A stretch of DNA of 64,000 nucleotides from Pseudomonadota bacterium (GTDB lineage Bacteria; Pseudomonadota; Gammaproteobacteria; Burkholderiales; Ferrovaceae). The stretch lies in assembly GCA_021805725.1 (NCBI GenBank), contig JAJZEH010000041.1:62001-126000 (forward strand). The letters are read 5' to 3'. Position 1 is the stretch's first letter; every line of letters starts with the position of its first letter. The position numbers and the translations under genes are program-made. Positions 9,752-18,658 of this stretch are shown here, piece by piece. Under the pieces are notes generated by a model. That model saw only the letters and a program-made list of their open reading frames with translations. It was not told where the DNA came from and ran no database searches.

Positions 9752-10748
9752 CTGGCTGCGGTCGCAGGTGGCTCATAAACTGATGGGATGCGGCACGCCA
9801 GGAAAACAGCTCGGCATGGGCGCGCGCCGTTTGGCGGGGAATGCGCAGGGCTTGCAGGCAGGCCTCACGCAAGTCTTCATCCAGGGCACCAGCAGCTGAA
9901 TGCCCAATCACGTCCAGGGGGCCCGTCACCGGATAAGCCGCGACGGGGCAGCCGCAGGCCATGGCCTCCAGCAATACCAACCCGAAGGTGTCGGTTCTGC
10001 TGGGGAAAACAAACACGTCCGCAGAGGCGTAAACTTCGGCCAATGCGGGCTGATCCAGTACGCCCAGATAGTGCACCTCGGGGTGGGCCTCCCTGATGCG
10101 CGCCAGCGCCGGACCATCCCCCACCACCCATTTCGTGCCGGGCAAGTCCAGTTTGAGAAAGGCATCCACGTTTTTTTCCACGGCCACGCGGCCCACATAC
10201 AAAAAGATGGGAGGCCGGGTGTTCAACCTGTTGACCTGTTGCATCTTGAAAATCTCCAGATCCACGCCACGGCTCCACAATACGACATTGCGAAATCCGT
10301 AATCCTGCAAATCACTCACCACCACCGGGGTGGGTGCCATGACGGCATGGGACGGTCCATGAAACCAGCGCAGGAAGGCATAGGTCCAGGACAATGGAAT
10401 GGCAAAGCGGGCTTTGACGTACTCCGGAAACCGCGTGTGGTACGCCGTGGTGAAGGCAAGCCTGCGGCGTATTGCGTAGGATCGTGCGGCCATGCCCAGG
10501 GGGCCTTCGGTGGCGATGTGCAGAGCGTCCGGAGCGTAATCGCGAATGCGTCGGCGCACGCGCGCACCAGGCAGCAGCGAGAGACGGATGTCAGGATAAG
10601 TGGGACAAGGCAGGGTCTTGAATTCCTGGGGTGTGAGAATCTCCACCTGGTGCCCCATGGCTTCCAGTTCCCGGCGCGTATTCTTGAGCGTGCGCACCAC
10701 GCCATTCACCTGGGGACTCCAGGCATCGGTCACGATCATGATTTTCAT
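9693..10748 (-). CDS. GT4-family glycosyltransferase
   Basis: 351 aa GT-B-fold enzyme. The N-terminal domain begins MKIMIVTDAWSPQVNGVV, typical of GT4 enzymes acting on lipid or mannosyl acceptors (MgtA/SqdX-like). The C-terminal donor domain has LYVGRVAVEKNVDAFL, VVGDGPAL and FVFPSRTDTFGLVLLEAMACG, the E-x7-E region that holds the nucleotide sugar. Its ATG overlaps the TGA of the upstream phosphoesterase (ATGA), and dgkA starts inside its 3' end, so the three genes form one tight unit. A glycolipid acceptor is an inference from this context. Confidence 0.88.
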   Translation of the reverse strand: MKIMIVTDAWSPQVNGVVRTLKNTRRELEAMGHQVEILTPQEFKTLPCPTYPDIRLSLLPGARVRRRIRDYAPDALHIATEGPLGMAARSYAIRRRLAFTTAYHTRFPEYVKARFAIPLSWTYAFLRWFHGPSHAVMAPTPVVVSDLQDYGFRNVVLWSRGVDLEIFKMQQVNRLNTRPPIFLYVGRVAVEKNVDAFLKLDLPGTKWVVGDGPALARIREAHPEVHYLGVLDQPALAEVYASADVFVFPSRTDTFGLVLLEAMACGCPVAAYPVTGPLDVIGHSAAGALDEDLREACLQALRIPRQTARAHAELFSWRAASHQFMSHLRPQPVARLPDSNIEPNPLEQTLS

Positions 10749-11668
10749 AGCACAGCCTCCAGGGCAACGTCATCTTCCAGAATGGTGGGACCCAGATTGA
10801 GTGGCGCCAGGACCCGGTTGCGCCATTCGACAATTTTGAGTTCGCCCTCAAAGGTTTCCACCAAGGCGCTCATGCTTTCCACCCAGTCCCCGTCATTGCA
10901 ATACAAGGTGCCGTTGACATCGCGAATTTCTGCCTTGTGGATGTGCCCGCATACCACGCCCTGGCAGCCGCGTCGCCGCGCTTCCTCGGTCATCACCTCC
11001 TCGAAGGCGGCGATGTAATTGACGGCATTTTTGACCTGTTGCTTGAGATATTGGGAAACCGACCAGTAAGGCATGCCCAGGCGGGCGCGAACCGCGTTGA
11101 ACCATTGGTTGAACTTGAGGATGAGGGTGTATAGGCTGTCCCCCAGATGGGAAAGCCAACGCGCATGTTGCGTCACACCGTCGAACAGGTCGCCATGGAC
11201 GACCCAGAGCTTTCGCCCATCGGCGAGGACATGAGTGGTTTCATGCAGCACTTCGACGTCGCCAAATGCCAACCCGGTAAACTGCCGTGCCAGCTCATCG
11301 TGGTTACCCGGAACATACACCACCCGCGTTCCCTTTCTGGCCTTGCGCAGCAATTTTTGCACCACATCGTTATGCGTCTGGGGCCAGTACCAGCCCTTTC
11401 TCAACTGCCATCCGTCCAGGATGTCTCCCACAAGGTAGAACGTCTGCGCCTCGTGGCAACGTAAAAAATCGAGCAGGTATTCGGCTTTGCAGCCCGGCGT
11501 TCCTAAATGAATATCCGAAATCCAGATGGCGCGATAATTGAAGTGGGCACCTTGCGAGTGAACTTCGGCAGGGCCGGATGCGACTGGGTGCGGCGTCGTG
11601 GGTAATGTCAAATGTGCAGGGTCCCGTTCATGGTTCTGCACATTGGGCCACGACGCCATGACCCCCAT
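10745..11668 (-). CDS. LpxH-like metallophosphoesterase (UDP-2,3-diacylglucosamine diphosphatase family)
   Basis: 307 aa calcineurin-like phosphoesterase. All five metal-site blocks are present in order: SDIHLG (D52, H54), VGDILDGW (D82), PGNHDE (N122, H123), VVHGDLFD and CGHIHKAE. The chain is longer than classical LpxH (about 240 aa), with an extra 45 N-terminal residues, and resembles the second LpxH-like group often found next to a GT4 transferase. Whether it acts in lipid A synthesis or on another sugar-lipid is not determinable here. It is first in the phosphoesterase / glycosyltransferase / dgkA cluster. Confidence 0.85.
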   Translation of the reverse strand: MGVMASWPNVQNHERDPAHLTLPTTPHPVASGPAEVHSQGAHFNYRAIWISDIHLGTPGCKAEYLLDFLRCHEAQTFYLVGDILDGWQLRKGWYWPQTHNDVVQKLLRKARKGTRVVYVPGNHDELARQFTGLAFGDVEVLHETTHVLADGRKLWVVHGDLFDGVTQHARWLSHLGDSLYTLILKFNQWFNAVRARLGMPYWSVSQYLKQQVKNAVNYIAAFEEVMTEEARRRGCQGVVCGHIHKAEIRDVNGTLYCNDGDWVESMSALVETFEGELKIVEWRNRVLAPLNLGPTILEDDVALEAVL

Positions 11669-11686
11669 GTTACGATTGGATTAAGT

Positions 11687-14185
11687 TTATGTGACAGGTC
11701 GCGAGACCAGGCGCTTGACCATCTCCAGCGGAATCAATGCGCTCGCTCCTACGGCAAAGGCAGCCAGCCAATGCTTCCAGGGCAAGATCTGAAATACAAA
11801 TACTTCGGCGATGGACGGCACCGTCGTCACCAACACCAGTCCTGCCAGGGCACCGACGAGAACCCACACACCCACTCTAGGAAAACCGCTGAAAAGTCGA
11901 TGAAACCCGGCTTGAGGAGAGCGGCAAGCCAGAATGAGGGCGCCATTCGCCCCAAGCAGCGCAATGAACGTCATGGCCCGGACCGCATCTGGCGTCATGC
12001 CCTGGGCCGTCGCCCACAAATATTCGGCGCTTGCCATGGCCGTGGCCACGGCGCCCAGTAGCGCACTGGCTAAAAGCTGCCGGCCCGATACCAGGGGCTC
12101 ACTCTGCGCGCGCGGCGCCCCGTCCATGAATTGCGACTCGGCCTGATCGGCTTCAAACACGATGGAACAGGCAGGGTCGATCACCAGTTCGAGAAATGCG
12201 ATATGAACCGGGGCAAGCACCAGCGGCAGTCCCAACAGCAAGGGAAGCATGCTCAACCCGATGGTGGGCACATGGACGGCGATGGTGTAGATCAGCGCCT
12301 GGCGTAAATTGGCGTAAATGCGCCTACCCAGACCAATGGCCGTGACGATGGCCGCAAAATCATCCTCCAGCAACACCAGCGCTGCCGCTTCGCGTGCCAC
12401 ATCAGTGCCGCGTTTGCCCATGGCTATGCCTATATGGGCGGCCTTGAGGGCCGGCGCATCATTGACGCCATCCCCTGTCATGGCCACGATCTCGCCCTGT
12501 GCCTTGAGGGCCTCCACCAGTGCCAGTTTCTGCGCCGGGGTGACCCGTGCAAAGACACTGGCCTGTTTCACGCGCCGTGCCATTTCGGTTTTGGACCATG
12601 CAACAAGGTCGGCGCCGGTGATGACCTGCTCGTGGTCAATGCCGGCACGTGCGGCGATCGCGCGTGCCGTCCTGGGATGGTCTCCCGTAATCATGGTGAC
12701 ACGAATGCCGGCCCGACGGCAGCGCGCCACGGCAGCCGGGACCTCGATCCTCAAGGGATCAGACAGCCCCACGAGCCCGACCCACTGAAAATCAAAATCG
12801 TGCTGGATCTTGGGCCATGCGTCTCCGCGATGCGTGGCCCGAGCCACTCCCAGGACACGCAGGCCGCGGTCTGCCATGCGCTCTGCCTGCAACGCCATTT
12901 CCTGGCGCGCAGCTTCGGGCAAATGGCATAGATCCGCAATGGCTTCAGGCGCCCCCTTGGCAGCCACCACCGGATGCTCGCCTGCTTCCGTGCGCCACAG
13001 GTGGGACATAGCCGGCAGTTCGGGTGACAACTCATACTCGCGAACCAGTTCCCAATCAGGGTGCAGATGCTCGGTATTTGCAAGGGTGTTCCGGGCAAAC
13101 AGGTGAAAGGCACGCTCCATGGGGTCGTGGGGATCGATTTCGCTGGCCAGCACTGCATACTCCAGAAGGGCATGGTAGGCCTCGGGCAATGCATCCCGGT
13201 CCACTCCGTCCACCTCCAGCAACTGGCCTTCCACACAAAGGGCCGACAGCGCCATGCGGTTTTGCGTGAGTGTGCCTGTCTTGTCCACGCAGAGCACCGT
13301 GGCCTCACCCAGCGTTTCGATGGCATTGAGCCGTCGTGTCAGCACCTGATGCCGCGATATGCGTCGCGCGCCGAGCGCCAGAAAGACGATCAGGATGACC
13401 GGAAACTCCTGGGGCAACACCGCCATGGCCAGCGTGATTCCCGCAAGCAGCCCCTCCAGCCATCCACCACGCAGCATCAAATAAAGCGCGGACAGTATCA
13501 GGCATAACCCGAGGCCCAACCATGCAAGGCGCAGGGTCAGGCGCCCCATTTCCTGTTGCAGGGGCGAGGACTCGAGCGTTACCGTTCGCAGCGACTGACC
13601 GATCTGCCCCATTCGCGTGTGCGCCCCAATTGCAGTCACCCGCATCAAGCCCCTGCCCCGCACCAGCAAGGTGCCGGCAAAAACATCCGCATCCAGATGC
13701 GGCGCCTTGGCCACGGAAACGGATTCTCCAGTCAGCATGGACTCATCAGCGGCCAGATCATGCGCTTGCAGAACCTGTCCATCTGCGGGAATCCGGTCCC
13801 CTTCCACCAGCACCAGCACGTCGCCCCGCACCACCTCGTGCCCCGCAATACGCACGGGCTCACCATCGCGCAGGGCAAGCGCGCGCGGGCTGGACAGGTC
13901 TCGCAGGGCTTCCAGGGTGCGCTCGGTACGGCGTTCCTGAGCGATGGTCACAATCATGATGATGACGACAAAACCCAGAAGCACCAGCGCATCGTGGGGG
14001 TTGCCCATCGCGAGATAAATGAATCCCGCGCCCAGCAGCAAGAGAAACATGGGCTCACGCAGAACCTCCAGGGCAATGCCGGGGAGGTTGCGACGTCCGT
14101 CCTGGGGAAGGACATTGAGCCCTTCCTCGGCTTGCCTTTGGGCGGCGGTATGGGAATCCAGCCCCTTGAAATCGTCGTTCGTCAT
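11687..14185 (-). CDS. cation-transporting P-type ATPase (P2-like)
   Basis: 832 aa. Order: short N-terminal cation-ATPase segment, TGES actuator motif (152-155), the membrane motif LPQEFP near 257-262, the phosphorylation site CVDKTGTLTQNR with D301, the hinge TGDGVNDAPALKAAHIG, and about six C-terminal helices. There is no N-terminal heavy-metal-binding domain and no CPC motif, so it is not a P1B copper/zinc pump. It is closer to the Ca2+/cation-ATPase group, but the transported ion is uncertain. It begins 25 nt after the stop of the large GGDEF-EAL gene. Confidence 0.92.
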   Translation of the reverse strand: MTNDDFKGLDSHTAAQRQAEEGLNVLPQDGRRNLPGIALEVLREPMFLLLLGAGFIYLAMGNPHDALVLLGFVVIIMIVTIAQERRTERTLEALRDLSSPRALALRDGEPVRIAGHEVVRGDVLVLVEGDRIPADGQVLQAHDLAADESMLTGESVSVAKAPHLDADVFAGTLLVRGRGLMRVTAIGAHTRMGQIGQSLRTVTLESSPLQQEMGRLTLRLAWLGLGLCLILSALYLMLRGGWLEGLLAGITLAMAVLPQEFPVILIVFLALGARRISRHQVLTRRLNAIETLGEATVLCVDKTGTLTQNRMALSALCVEGQLLEVDGVDRDALPEAYHALLEYAVLASEIDPHDPMERAFHLFARNTLANTEHLHPDWELVREYELSPELPAMSHLWRTEAGEHPVVAAKGAPEAIADLCHLPEAARQEMALQAERMADRGLRVLGVARATHRGDAWPKIQHDFDFQWVGLVGLSDPLRIEVPAAVARCRRAGIRVTMITGDHPRTARAIAARAGIDHEQVITGADLVAWSKTEMARRVKQASVFARVTPAQKLALVEALKAQGEIVAMTGDGVNDAPALKAAHIGIAMGKRGTDVAREAAALVLLEDDFAAIVTAIGLGRRIYANLRQALIYTIAVHVPTIGLSMLPLLLGLPLVLAPVHIAFLELVIDPACSIVFEADQAESQFMDGAPRAQSEPLVSGRQLLASALLGAVATAMASAEYLWATAQGMTPDAVRAMTFIALLGANGALILACRSPQAGFHRLFSGFPRVGVWVLVGALAGLVLVTTVPSIAEVFVFQILPWKHWLAAFAVGASALIPLEMVKRLVSRPVT

Positions 14186-14210
14186 GCCGGCATTCCTCCG
14201 ACAGACACGT

Positions 14211-17200
14211 TCAAATGGCCGAAATCAGACGGTGCAGGGCCTGGATGAGCCGGTCACGCAAGACGATCAGTCCGGGCACTTTGGCGCGCGCTTCCAGAAT
14301 CTGGCCGAGTTCGTGGCGTTTCACCATTTCCCTCCCCAGGATATGCACGGCTTCATGCAAATGATCCATCTCGACAAATTCCTGCAGATGACCGTAGGTC
14401 AATTTTCCGGGCCCATGCAGCCATTCTCCAAAACGACATTCGACAGGTTCGAGCGGCGGAGTGCCTGTCGCGCGGTTTTCCATGAGATCCACAAGGTCAC
14501 CCACCCAACGCCGGTGCCAGACCTCGGCGAAGGCCAGCACAATATCCTTGCGGGAGAGCCGCTTGGAGTGAGTCTCAACCCAGGCCGGGGCCGGCCGGTA
14601 GCCTTTGATCCAGCCCGGAATCAAATCTGCTGCCATGGGCCTTGCAATGCCAAAACCCTGGGCATGCTGGCAGCCCAAGTAGAGCAGGATGGTTCCATGA
14701 TCTTCTGATTCCACGCCCTCGGCAATCACCTGCTTCTGAAACGCCTCGGCAAGGCTGATCACCCCCTCCACGATGGACAGATCGTCGGGATCGTTCAGCA
14801 TGTCCCTGGTAAAGCTCTGGTCAATTTTGATGGTGTTGACCGGCAGCCGCCTGAGGTAGGCCAGTGAGGCGTAACCGGTTCCGAAATCATCGATCGAGAA
14901 CATCACGCCGTGACGGCGGCATTCCTCCATGGTCTGTGTCACGCGGGGAATGTCCCAGAGCGCCACCGTCTCCAGCACTTCCAGCTCAAGGCGGTCGCGC
15001 GGAATTTCTGGATTCTCGGAAAGAATATCGATGATGAATGGAATGAAGCCATCCGAGTGCAGGTGCCGCGCCGGCAGGTTGACGCTCACCGCAAGGTCCA
15101 GGCCTTCCCACTGCCAGAGCTTCATCTGCCGCAGGGCCTCGGCGATCACCCATTCCGAAAGTCGCGTTTCAAAATCGCTGTTCTCGACAAGGGGCAAAAA
15201 GTCCGCCGGGGCCAGCAGCCCTTCGTCGGGATGCTGCCATCGAATCAGCGCCTCTAGTCCAACCACCTGCCCCGTGCGCAAATCCACCTTGGGTTGGTAG
15301 TGCAACACAAGCTCATTGTGATCCAGGGCTGCTTCGACGCGCGCACGCCCCTCGGAACGAATATGCGCATTGCGGTCATCCACCACATCGAAGAAATGGA
15401 ATCGATTGCGCCCCTTTTCCTTGGCCAGGTACATGGCCTGGTCGGCATGGCGCAGCAGCGTATCGGCATCCACATTGTCGTCCGGGTACAAGGTCACGCC
15501 AATGCTGGCCGAAATGGCCACGGTAATTTCACCGATGGTGTAGGGTCGGGCAAGGGCATCCATGATGCGGGAGAGCATGCCCAAAAATTCCTTTTCGCTC
15601 TGGATTTCTGACAGAATCAAAATGAACTCATCGCCCCCCAGGCGCGCCACCGTGTCCGTTGCCCGCAGGATGGTCGTCATGCGCTGGGCCGCCTCGATCA
15701 GCAGCAAATCGCCGGTTTCATGCCCGTAGGTATCATTAACGGGTTTAAATCCGTCCAAGTCAATAAAGCACACCGCCATCTTGCCCCCGGAGCGGCGAAC
15801 CTCTGCCAGGGCCATGTTCAGCCGGTCGTTGAGCAGAGCCCGGTTGGGCAGCCCGGTCAACGTATCGTGCAGGGCCATCAGTTCCAGCTCGCGTTGCTGC
15901 GCCTTGAGAACGGAAATGTCTGAAGACAGGCAGACATAACTCAAGGTCTCGCCCTCATCGTTTCTGACCACCGAGATGGTGAGCTTGTCGGGGTAGATTT
16001 CGCCGTTCTTGCGCCGGTTCCATATCTCACCGGACCAATGTCCCTGGTTCAGGACGTTCTTCCAAAGCTCGGCAAAAAAGGGCTGATCATGGCGTCCTGA
16101 CTGCAGAATGCGTGGATTGCGGCCCAGCACCTCTTCGCGGCTGTAACCCGTGGTTCGGGTAAAGGCCGGGTTGACCTCGATGATCGAGCCGTGCGGGTCA
16201 GTGATGAAGATGCTCTCATCGGCATGCAAAAACACCCTCGAGACCAGCTTGAGGTAATCATCCGAAACCTTGCGTTCGGTAATGTCGTTGATGATGCCGA
16301 CAAAGTGGGTTGTCCTTCCCTCCTGGTCCTGGACGGGGGCAATCTGGAACCTGTTCCAGAACATGGAGCCGTCTTTTCGATAATTGCGGAGTGTGGCCTT
16401 CACGGCCCGGCCCTGCCCCAGTGCCTGGCGAATCTCATTTCGGTCTGGCTGGTTGCGATCATCCCCCTGCAGAAAACGGCAGTTGCGTCCGATGGCATCT
16501 GCCGAGGCATAACCCGTGATTTTTTCAAATGCGGGATTAACGTAGACCAGGGGAAGATCAGGCTGTGTGGCATCTGAAATGGCAATGCCGTTGATGCTGT
16601 TGTTGAGCGCGCCCGCCTGGAGCCGGATCAGGGATTCTGATTGCTTGCGCACCGAAATGTCCCGCGCCGAGCAGAACAGCAGCTTCTCGTTGCCGAGATT
16701 AAACGTCTTGATGTGCACTTCCACATCGATCAACTGACCATTCTTGCGCCGATGCAGCGTCTCAAAGGTGGCGTCATCCTGATGCATCAACTGCTCCATC
16801 CGCCCCTGCAGCTCTTCCTGAGACCACTTTGCATCCCAATGGGCCACATGCATCCCCTGCATTTCCTCTCGCGAGTAACCCAGGATGCTGCAGAAGGAAT
16901 CGCTCATTTCCACCAGATTGCCGGTACTGTCCAGAACGTGGATGCCGTCGCTGGCGATATGCAGGAGCGATTCGTTCATGTGAATCTGCCGCGCCAGCTT
17001 GGAATGGGTGGTATCCCGCTCGGAGAAGTCATCCACCTGTGCCACCAGGTTCGTCGCCGCCCCGGCCTCGTCGCAAATGGCGGTCACCCGGACACGCACG
17101 TGGGCAAGGCTGCCGTCAACGCGAATGAATCGTTTGTAGACCACCGCCTCTTTCGTCTTGCCTGAAACCAGTTGTTCAAACAACGCGACGTCGTGGGTCA

Positions 17201-17465
17201 GGTCTTCAGTTGGGGTGAGGTCTGTCCAGGTGGTCTGCAGCAGGCTGGCACGGGAATATCCCAGCAGGCCGCAAAATGCCGGATTGGCGTCAAGAATCCG
17301 CTGGTCTGGTCCGGCCACCACCATTCCAACAACTGACTTTTCGAAAAAGACGCGAAAATATTGGGTTGCGTCTTCAATCGCTTCTATGAACGAGGATTGC
17401 GTATGTGCATCCATCTCAATGGGACATGTACTTCGTCCGTTGCGTTGTCCGGTGCTTTCCGGCAT
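14211..17465 (-). CDS. multi-PAS GGDEF-EAL protein with C-terminal CZB domain
   Basis: About 1084 aa from the ATG at 17465; an ATG at 17414 is equally possible because neither has a clear Shine-Dalgarno. Order: four PAS/PAC units (about 30-510), GGDEF with RLGGDEFILIL and an upstream RATD inhibitory site, EAL (EALIRWQHPDEG, IDDFGTGYASL), then about 115 C-terminal residues with HRRWVGDL, CRFGEWLHGPG and MDHLHEAVH, which fit the zinc-binding CZB domain. No membrane helix is visible, so it is probably cytosolic. It could both make and break c-di-GMP; CZB domains in cyclases sense zinc or hypochlorous acid. Confidence 0.92.
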   Translation of the reverse strand: MPESTGQRNGRSTCPIEMDAHTQSSFIEAIEDATQYFRVFFEKSVVGMVVAGPDQRILDANPAFCGLLGYSRASLLQTTWTDLTPTEDLTHDVALFEQLVSGKTKEAVVYKRFIRVDGSLAHVRVRVTAICDEAGAATNLVAQVDDFSERDTTHSKLARQIHMNESLLHIASDGIHVLDSTGNLVEMSDSFCSILGYSREEMQGMHVAHWDAKWSQEELQGRMEQLMHQDDATFETLHRRKNGQLIDVEVHIKTFNLGNEKLLFCSARDISVRKQSESLIRLQAGALNNSINGIAISDATQPDLPLVYVNPAFEKITGYASADAIGRNCRFLQGDDRNQPDRNEIRQALGQGRAVKATLRNYRKDGSMFWNRFQIAPVQDQEGRTTHFVGIINDITERKVSDDYLKLVSRVFLHADESIFITDPHGSIIEVNPAFTRTTGYSREEVLGRNPRILQSGRHDQPFFAELWKNVLNQGHWSGEIWNRRKNGEIYPDKLTISVVRNDEGETLSYVCLSSDISVLKAQQRELELMALHDTLTGLPNRALLNDRLNMALAEVRRSGGKMAVCFIDLDGFKPVNDTYGHETGDLLLIEAAQRMTTILRATDTVARLGGDEFILILSEIQSEKEFLGMLSRIMDALARPYTIGEITVAISASIGVTLYPDDNVDADTLLRHADQAMYLAKEKGRNRFHFFDVVDDRNAHIRSEGRARVEAALDHNELVLHYQPKVDLRTGQVVGLEALIRWQHPDEGLLAPADFLPLVENSDFETRLSEWVIAEALRQMKLWQWEGLDLAVSVNLPARHLHSDGFIPFIIDILSENPEIPRDRLELEVLETVALWDIPRVTQTMEECRRHGVMFSIDDFGTGYASLAYLRRLPVNTIKIDQSFTRDMLNDPDDLSIVEGVISLAEAFQKQVIAEGVESEDHGTILLYLGCQHAQGFGIARPMAADLIPGWIKGYRPAPAWVETHSKRLSRKDIVLAFAEVWHRRWVGDLVDLMENRATGTPPLEPVECRFGEWLHGPGKLTYGHLQEFVEMDHLHEAVHILGREMVKRHELGQILEARAKVPGLIVLRDRLIQALHRLISAI

Positions 17466-17513
17466 CGGCTGAAGTCTACCCGATTCGCCTTCTCCTGAAA
17501 GCACTTGAAAATT

Positions 17514-17843
17514 TCAGAACTGATCTGGATTGATTTGGGTCAAGGCGGCTTCCATCTCAGCCTGCCCGGTGGGTCGCACCAGCCGCGCCACCTCCCTGCC
17601 CTGATCCAGAAAAATGAACGTGGGCCAGAGTTTGACTTGGAACGACCGGCCCAGGGGACGCCCACGCCCGTCTTCGACCCGGATCAGGCGCACGCGAGGA
17701 TGCTGGGCCAGGCCTGCCGTCAACGAGGCTTGTGCTGCCTTGCAATGCGGACACCAGGGTGCGCCAAATTCCAGGACCCAGGGGCCCTCGAGCGCATCGA
17801 CTTCTGCCCGCGTGGGGCCCGGATCGACATAGCGCAGGCTCAT
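17514..17843 (-). CDS. thioredoxin-family protein (CPHC active site)
   Basis: 109 aa, a single thioredoxin fold. Active site APWCPHC with C31 and C34; the cis-Pro loop is LWPTFIFLDQG. CPHC is the motif of DsbA-type oxidants rather than CGPC of classical thioredoxin, but the chain lacks the DsbA helical insert and has no signal peptide, so a cytosolic thiol role is likely. The ATG overlaps the stop of the preceding lipoprotein gene (ATGA), indicating coupled translation. Confidence 0.85.
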   Translation of the reverse strand: MSLRYVDPGPTRAEVDALEGPWVLEFGAPWCPHCKAAQASLTAGLAQHPRVRLIRVEDGRGRPLGRSFQVKLWPTFIFLDQGREVARLVRPTGQAEMEAALTQINPDQF

Positions 17844-18028
17844 TTTTGCTTGAGCATGTACTGGGCCTTTGCGGCCTCATTGCAATCGTAGGTGTTCTTG
17901 CCCAGCCGTTTGCATTCCGCCAGATCCGATACCATTTCGTCTGGATGGGACATATAGTAGGACTGTGTTTTGGATTGTTCACAGGACCAAAGCACCAAAG
18001 CACCCAGCACCACAAAGACGTATTTCAC
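17840..18028 (-). CDS. small EexN-like lipoprotein
   Basis: 62 aa from a GTG at 18028 preceded by an AAGGAGAAAG ribosome-binding site; more upstream in-frame codons are not preceded by one. Residues 1-16 form a lipoprotein signal with a cysteine after VLWS. The mature part (YYMSHPDEMVSDLAECKRLG ... CNEAAKAQ) matches the short pattern of EexN-family lipoproteins, associated with entry exclusion in conjugative plasmids but also seen on chromosomes. No other transfer gene is nearby, so function stays open. Confidence 0.7.
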   Translation of the reverse strand: MKYVFVVLGALVLWSCEQSKTQSYYMSHPDEMVSDLAECKRLGKNTYDCNEAAKAQYMLKQK

Positions 18029-18077
18029 GAAGGCTTTCTCCTTGCTTGAGCAACCGGATAAATATACCACCCCTGCC

Positions 18078-18626
18078 TTACCCCGCTGCCGCCTGCAACA
18101 CGTCCATCACCACCTGGACGGACTCTGACTCGCCATTGAGCCACAGGGCGCCATCCTCGATGGTGCAACCCAGCTGCATGTTGCGACGGGTCAGTTTGGC
18201 CAACGCCTGGGTGACGGTGGTCGACAGGTTGATCACCGTCACGTTTTTCAGGCGCGCCAGTTTGGGGCTGATGGCGCTCCACCACAGCGCGGCAGCACGC
18301 CCGCCATATGCGTAGATCGTCACATGGCGGGCACGCCCGCTGGCCTTGAGGATGCGCCTTTCGTCAGGCAGGCCCACATCAACCCACTGTTCGATGTCAC
18401 CGGTCAGATCCTTTTGCCAGAGGTCGGGCTCGTCTGCTTCAGAAAGCCCCCGTGCAAAAACCAGATGTTCATGGGCACGATGGGCAAAGGCCATCAATCG
18501 CACCATCATGCGCTCATCCGTTTCGGATGGGTGCTGGGCAATGGTCAGGGCATGGCTGGCGTAGTAATGCCGATCCATATCGGCAATCTGCAGATCAGCT
18601 TTGAAAATGGTTGCTTTAAGTGCCAT
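18078..18626 (-). CDS. yaeQ: YaeQ-family protein
   Basis: 182 aa, the family's usual length. The start (MALKATIFKADLQIADMDRHYY), the central DERMMVRLMAFAHRAHE, and GLPDERRILKASGRA are all characteristic. YaeQ has a PD-(D/E)xK nuclease-like fold; it has been linked to RfaH suppression but the role is unresolved. It ends 50 nt upstream of the small lipoprotein gene on the same strand. Confidence 0.93.
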   Translation of the reverse strand: MALKATIFKADLQIADMDRHYYASHALTIAQHPSETDERMMVRLMAFAHRAHEHLVFARGLSEADEPDLWQKDLTGDIEQWVDVGLPDERRILKASGRARHVTIYAYGGRAAALWWSAISPKLARLKNVTVINLSTTVTQALAKLTRRNMQLGCTIEDGALWLNGESESVQVVMDVLQAAAG

Positions 18627-18658
18627 GGGGTGGACAATACCACACCGATGGCCAACCC

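Noticed and set aside
9900..11018. 372-codon open frame on the plus strand
   Set aside because: Antisense to the glycosyltransferase and phosphoesterase genes, which have full motif sets.
17840..18028. Conjugative entry-exclusion region suggested by the EexN-like lipoprotein
   Set aside because: No transfer, relaxase or integrase genes nearby; flanks are housekeeping.
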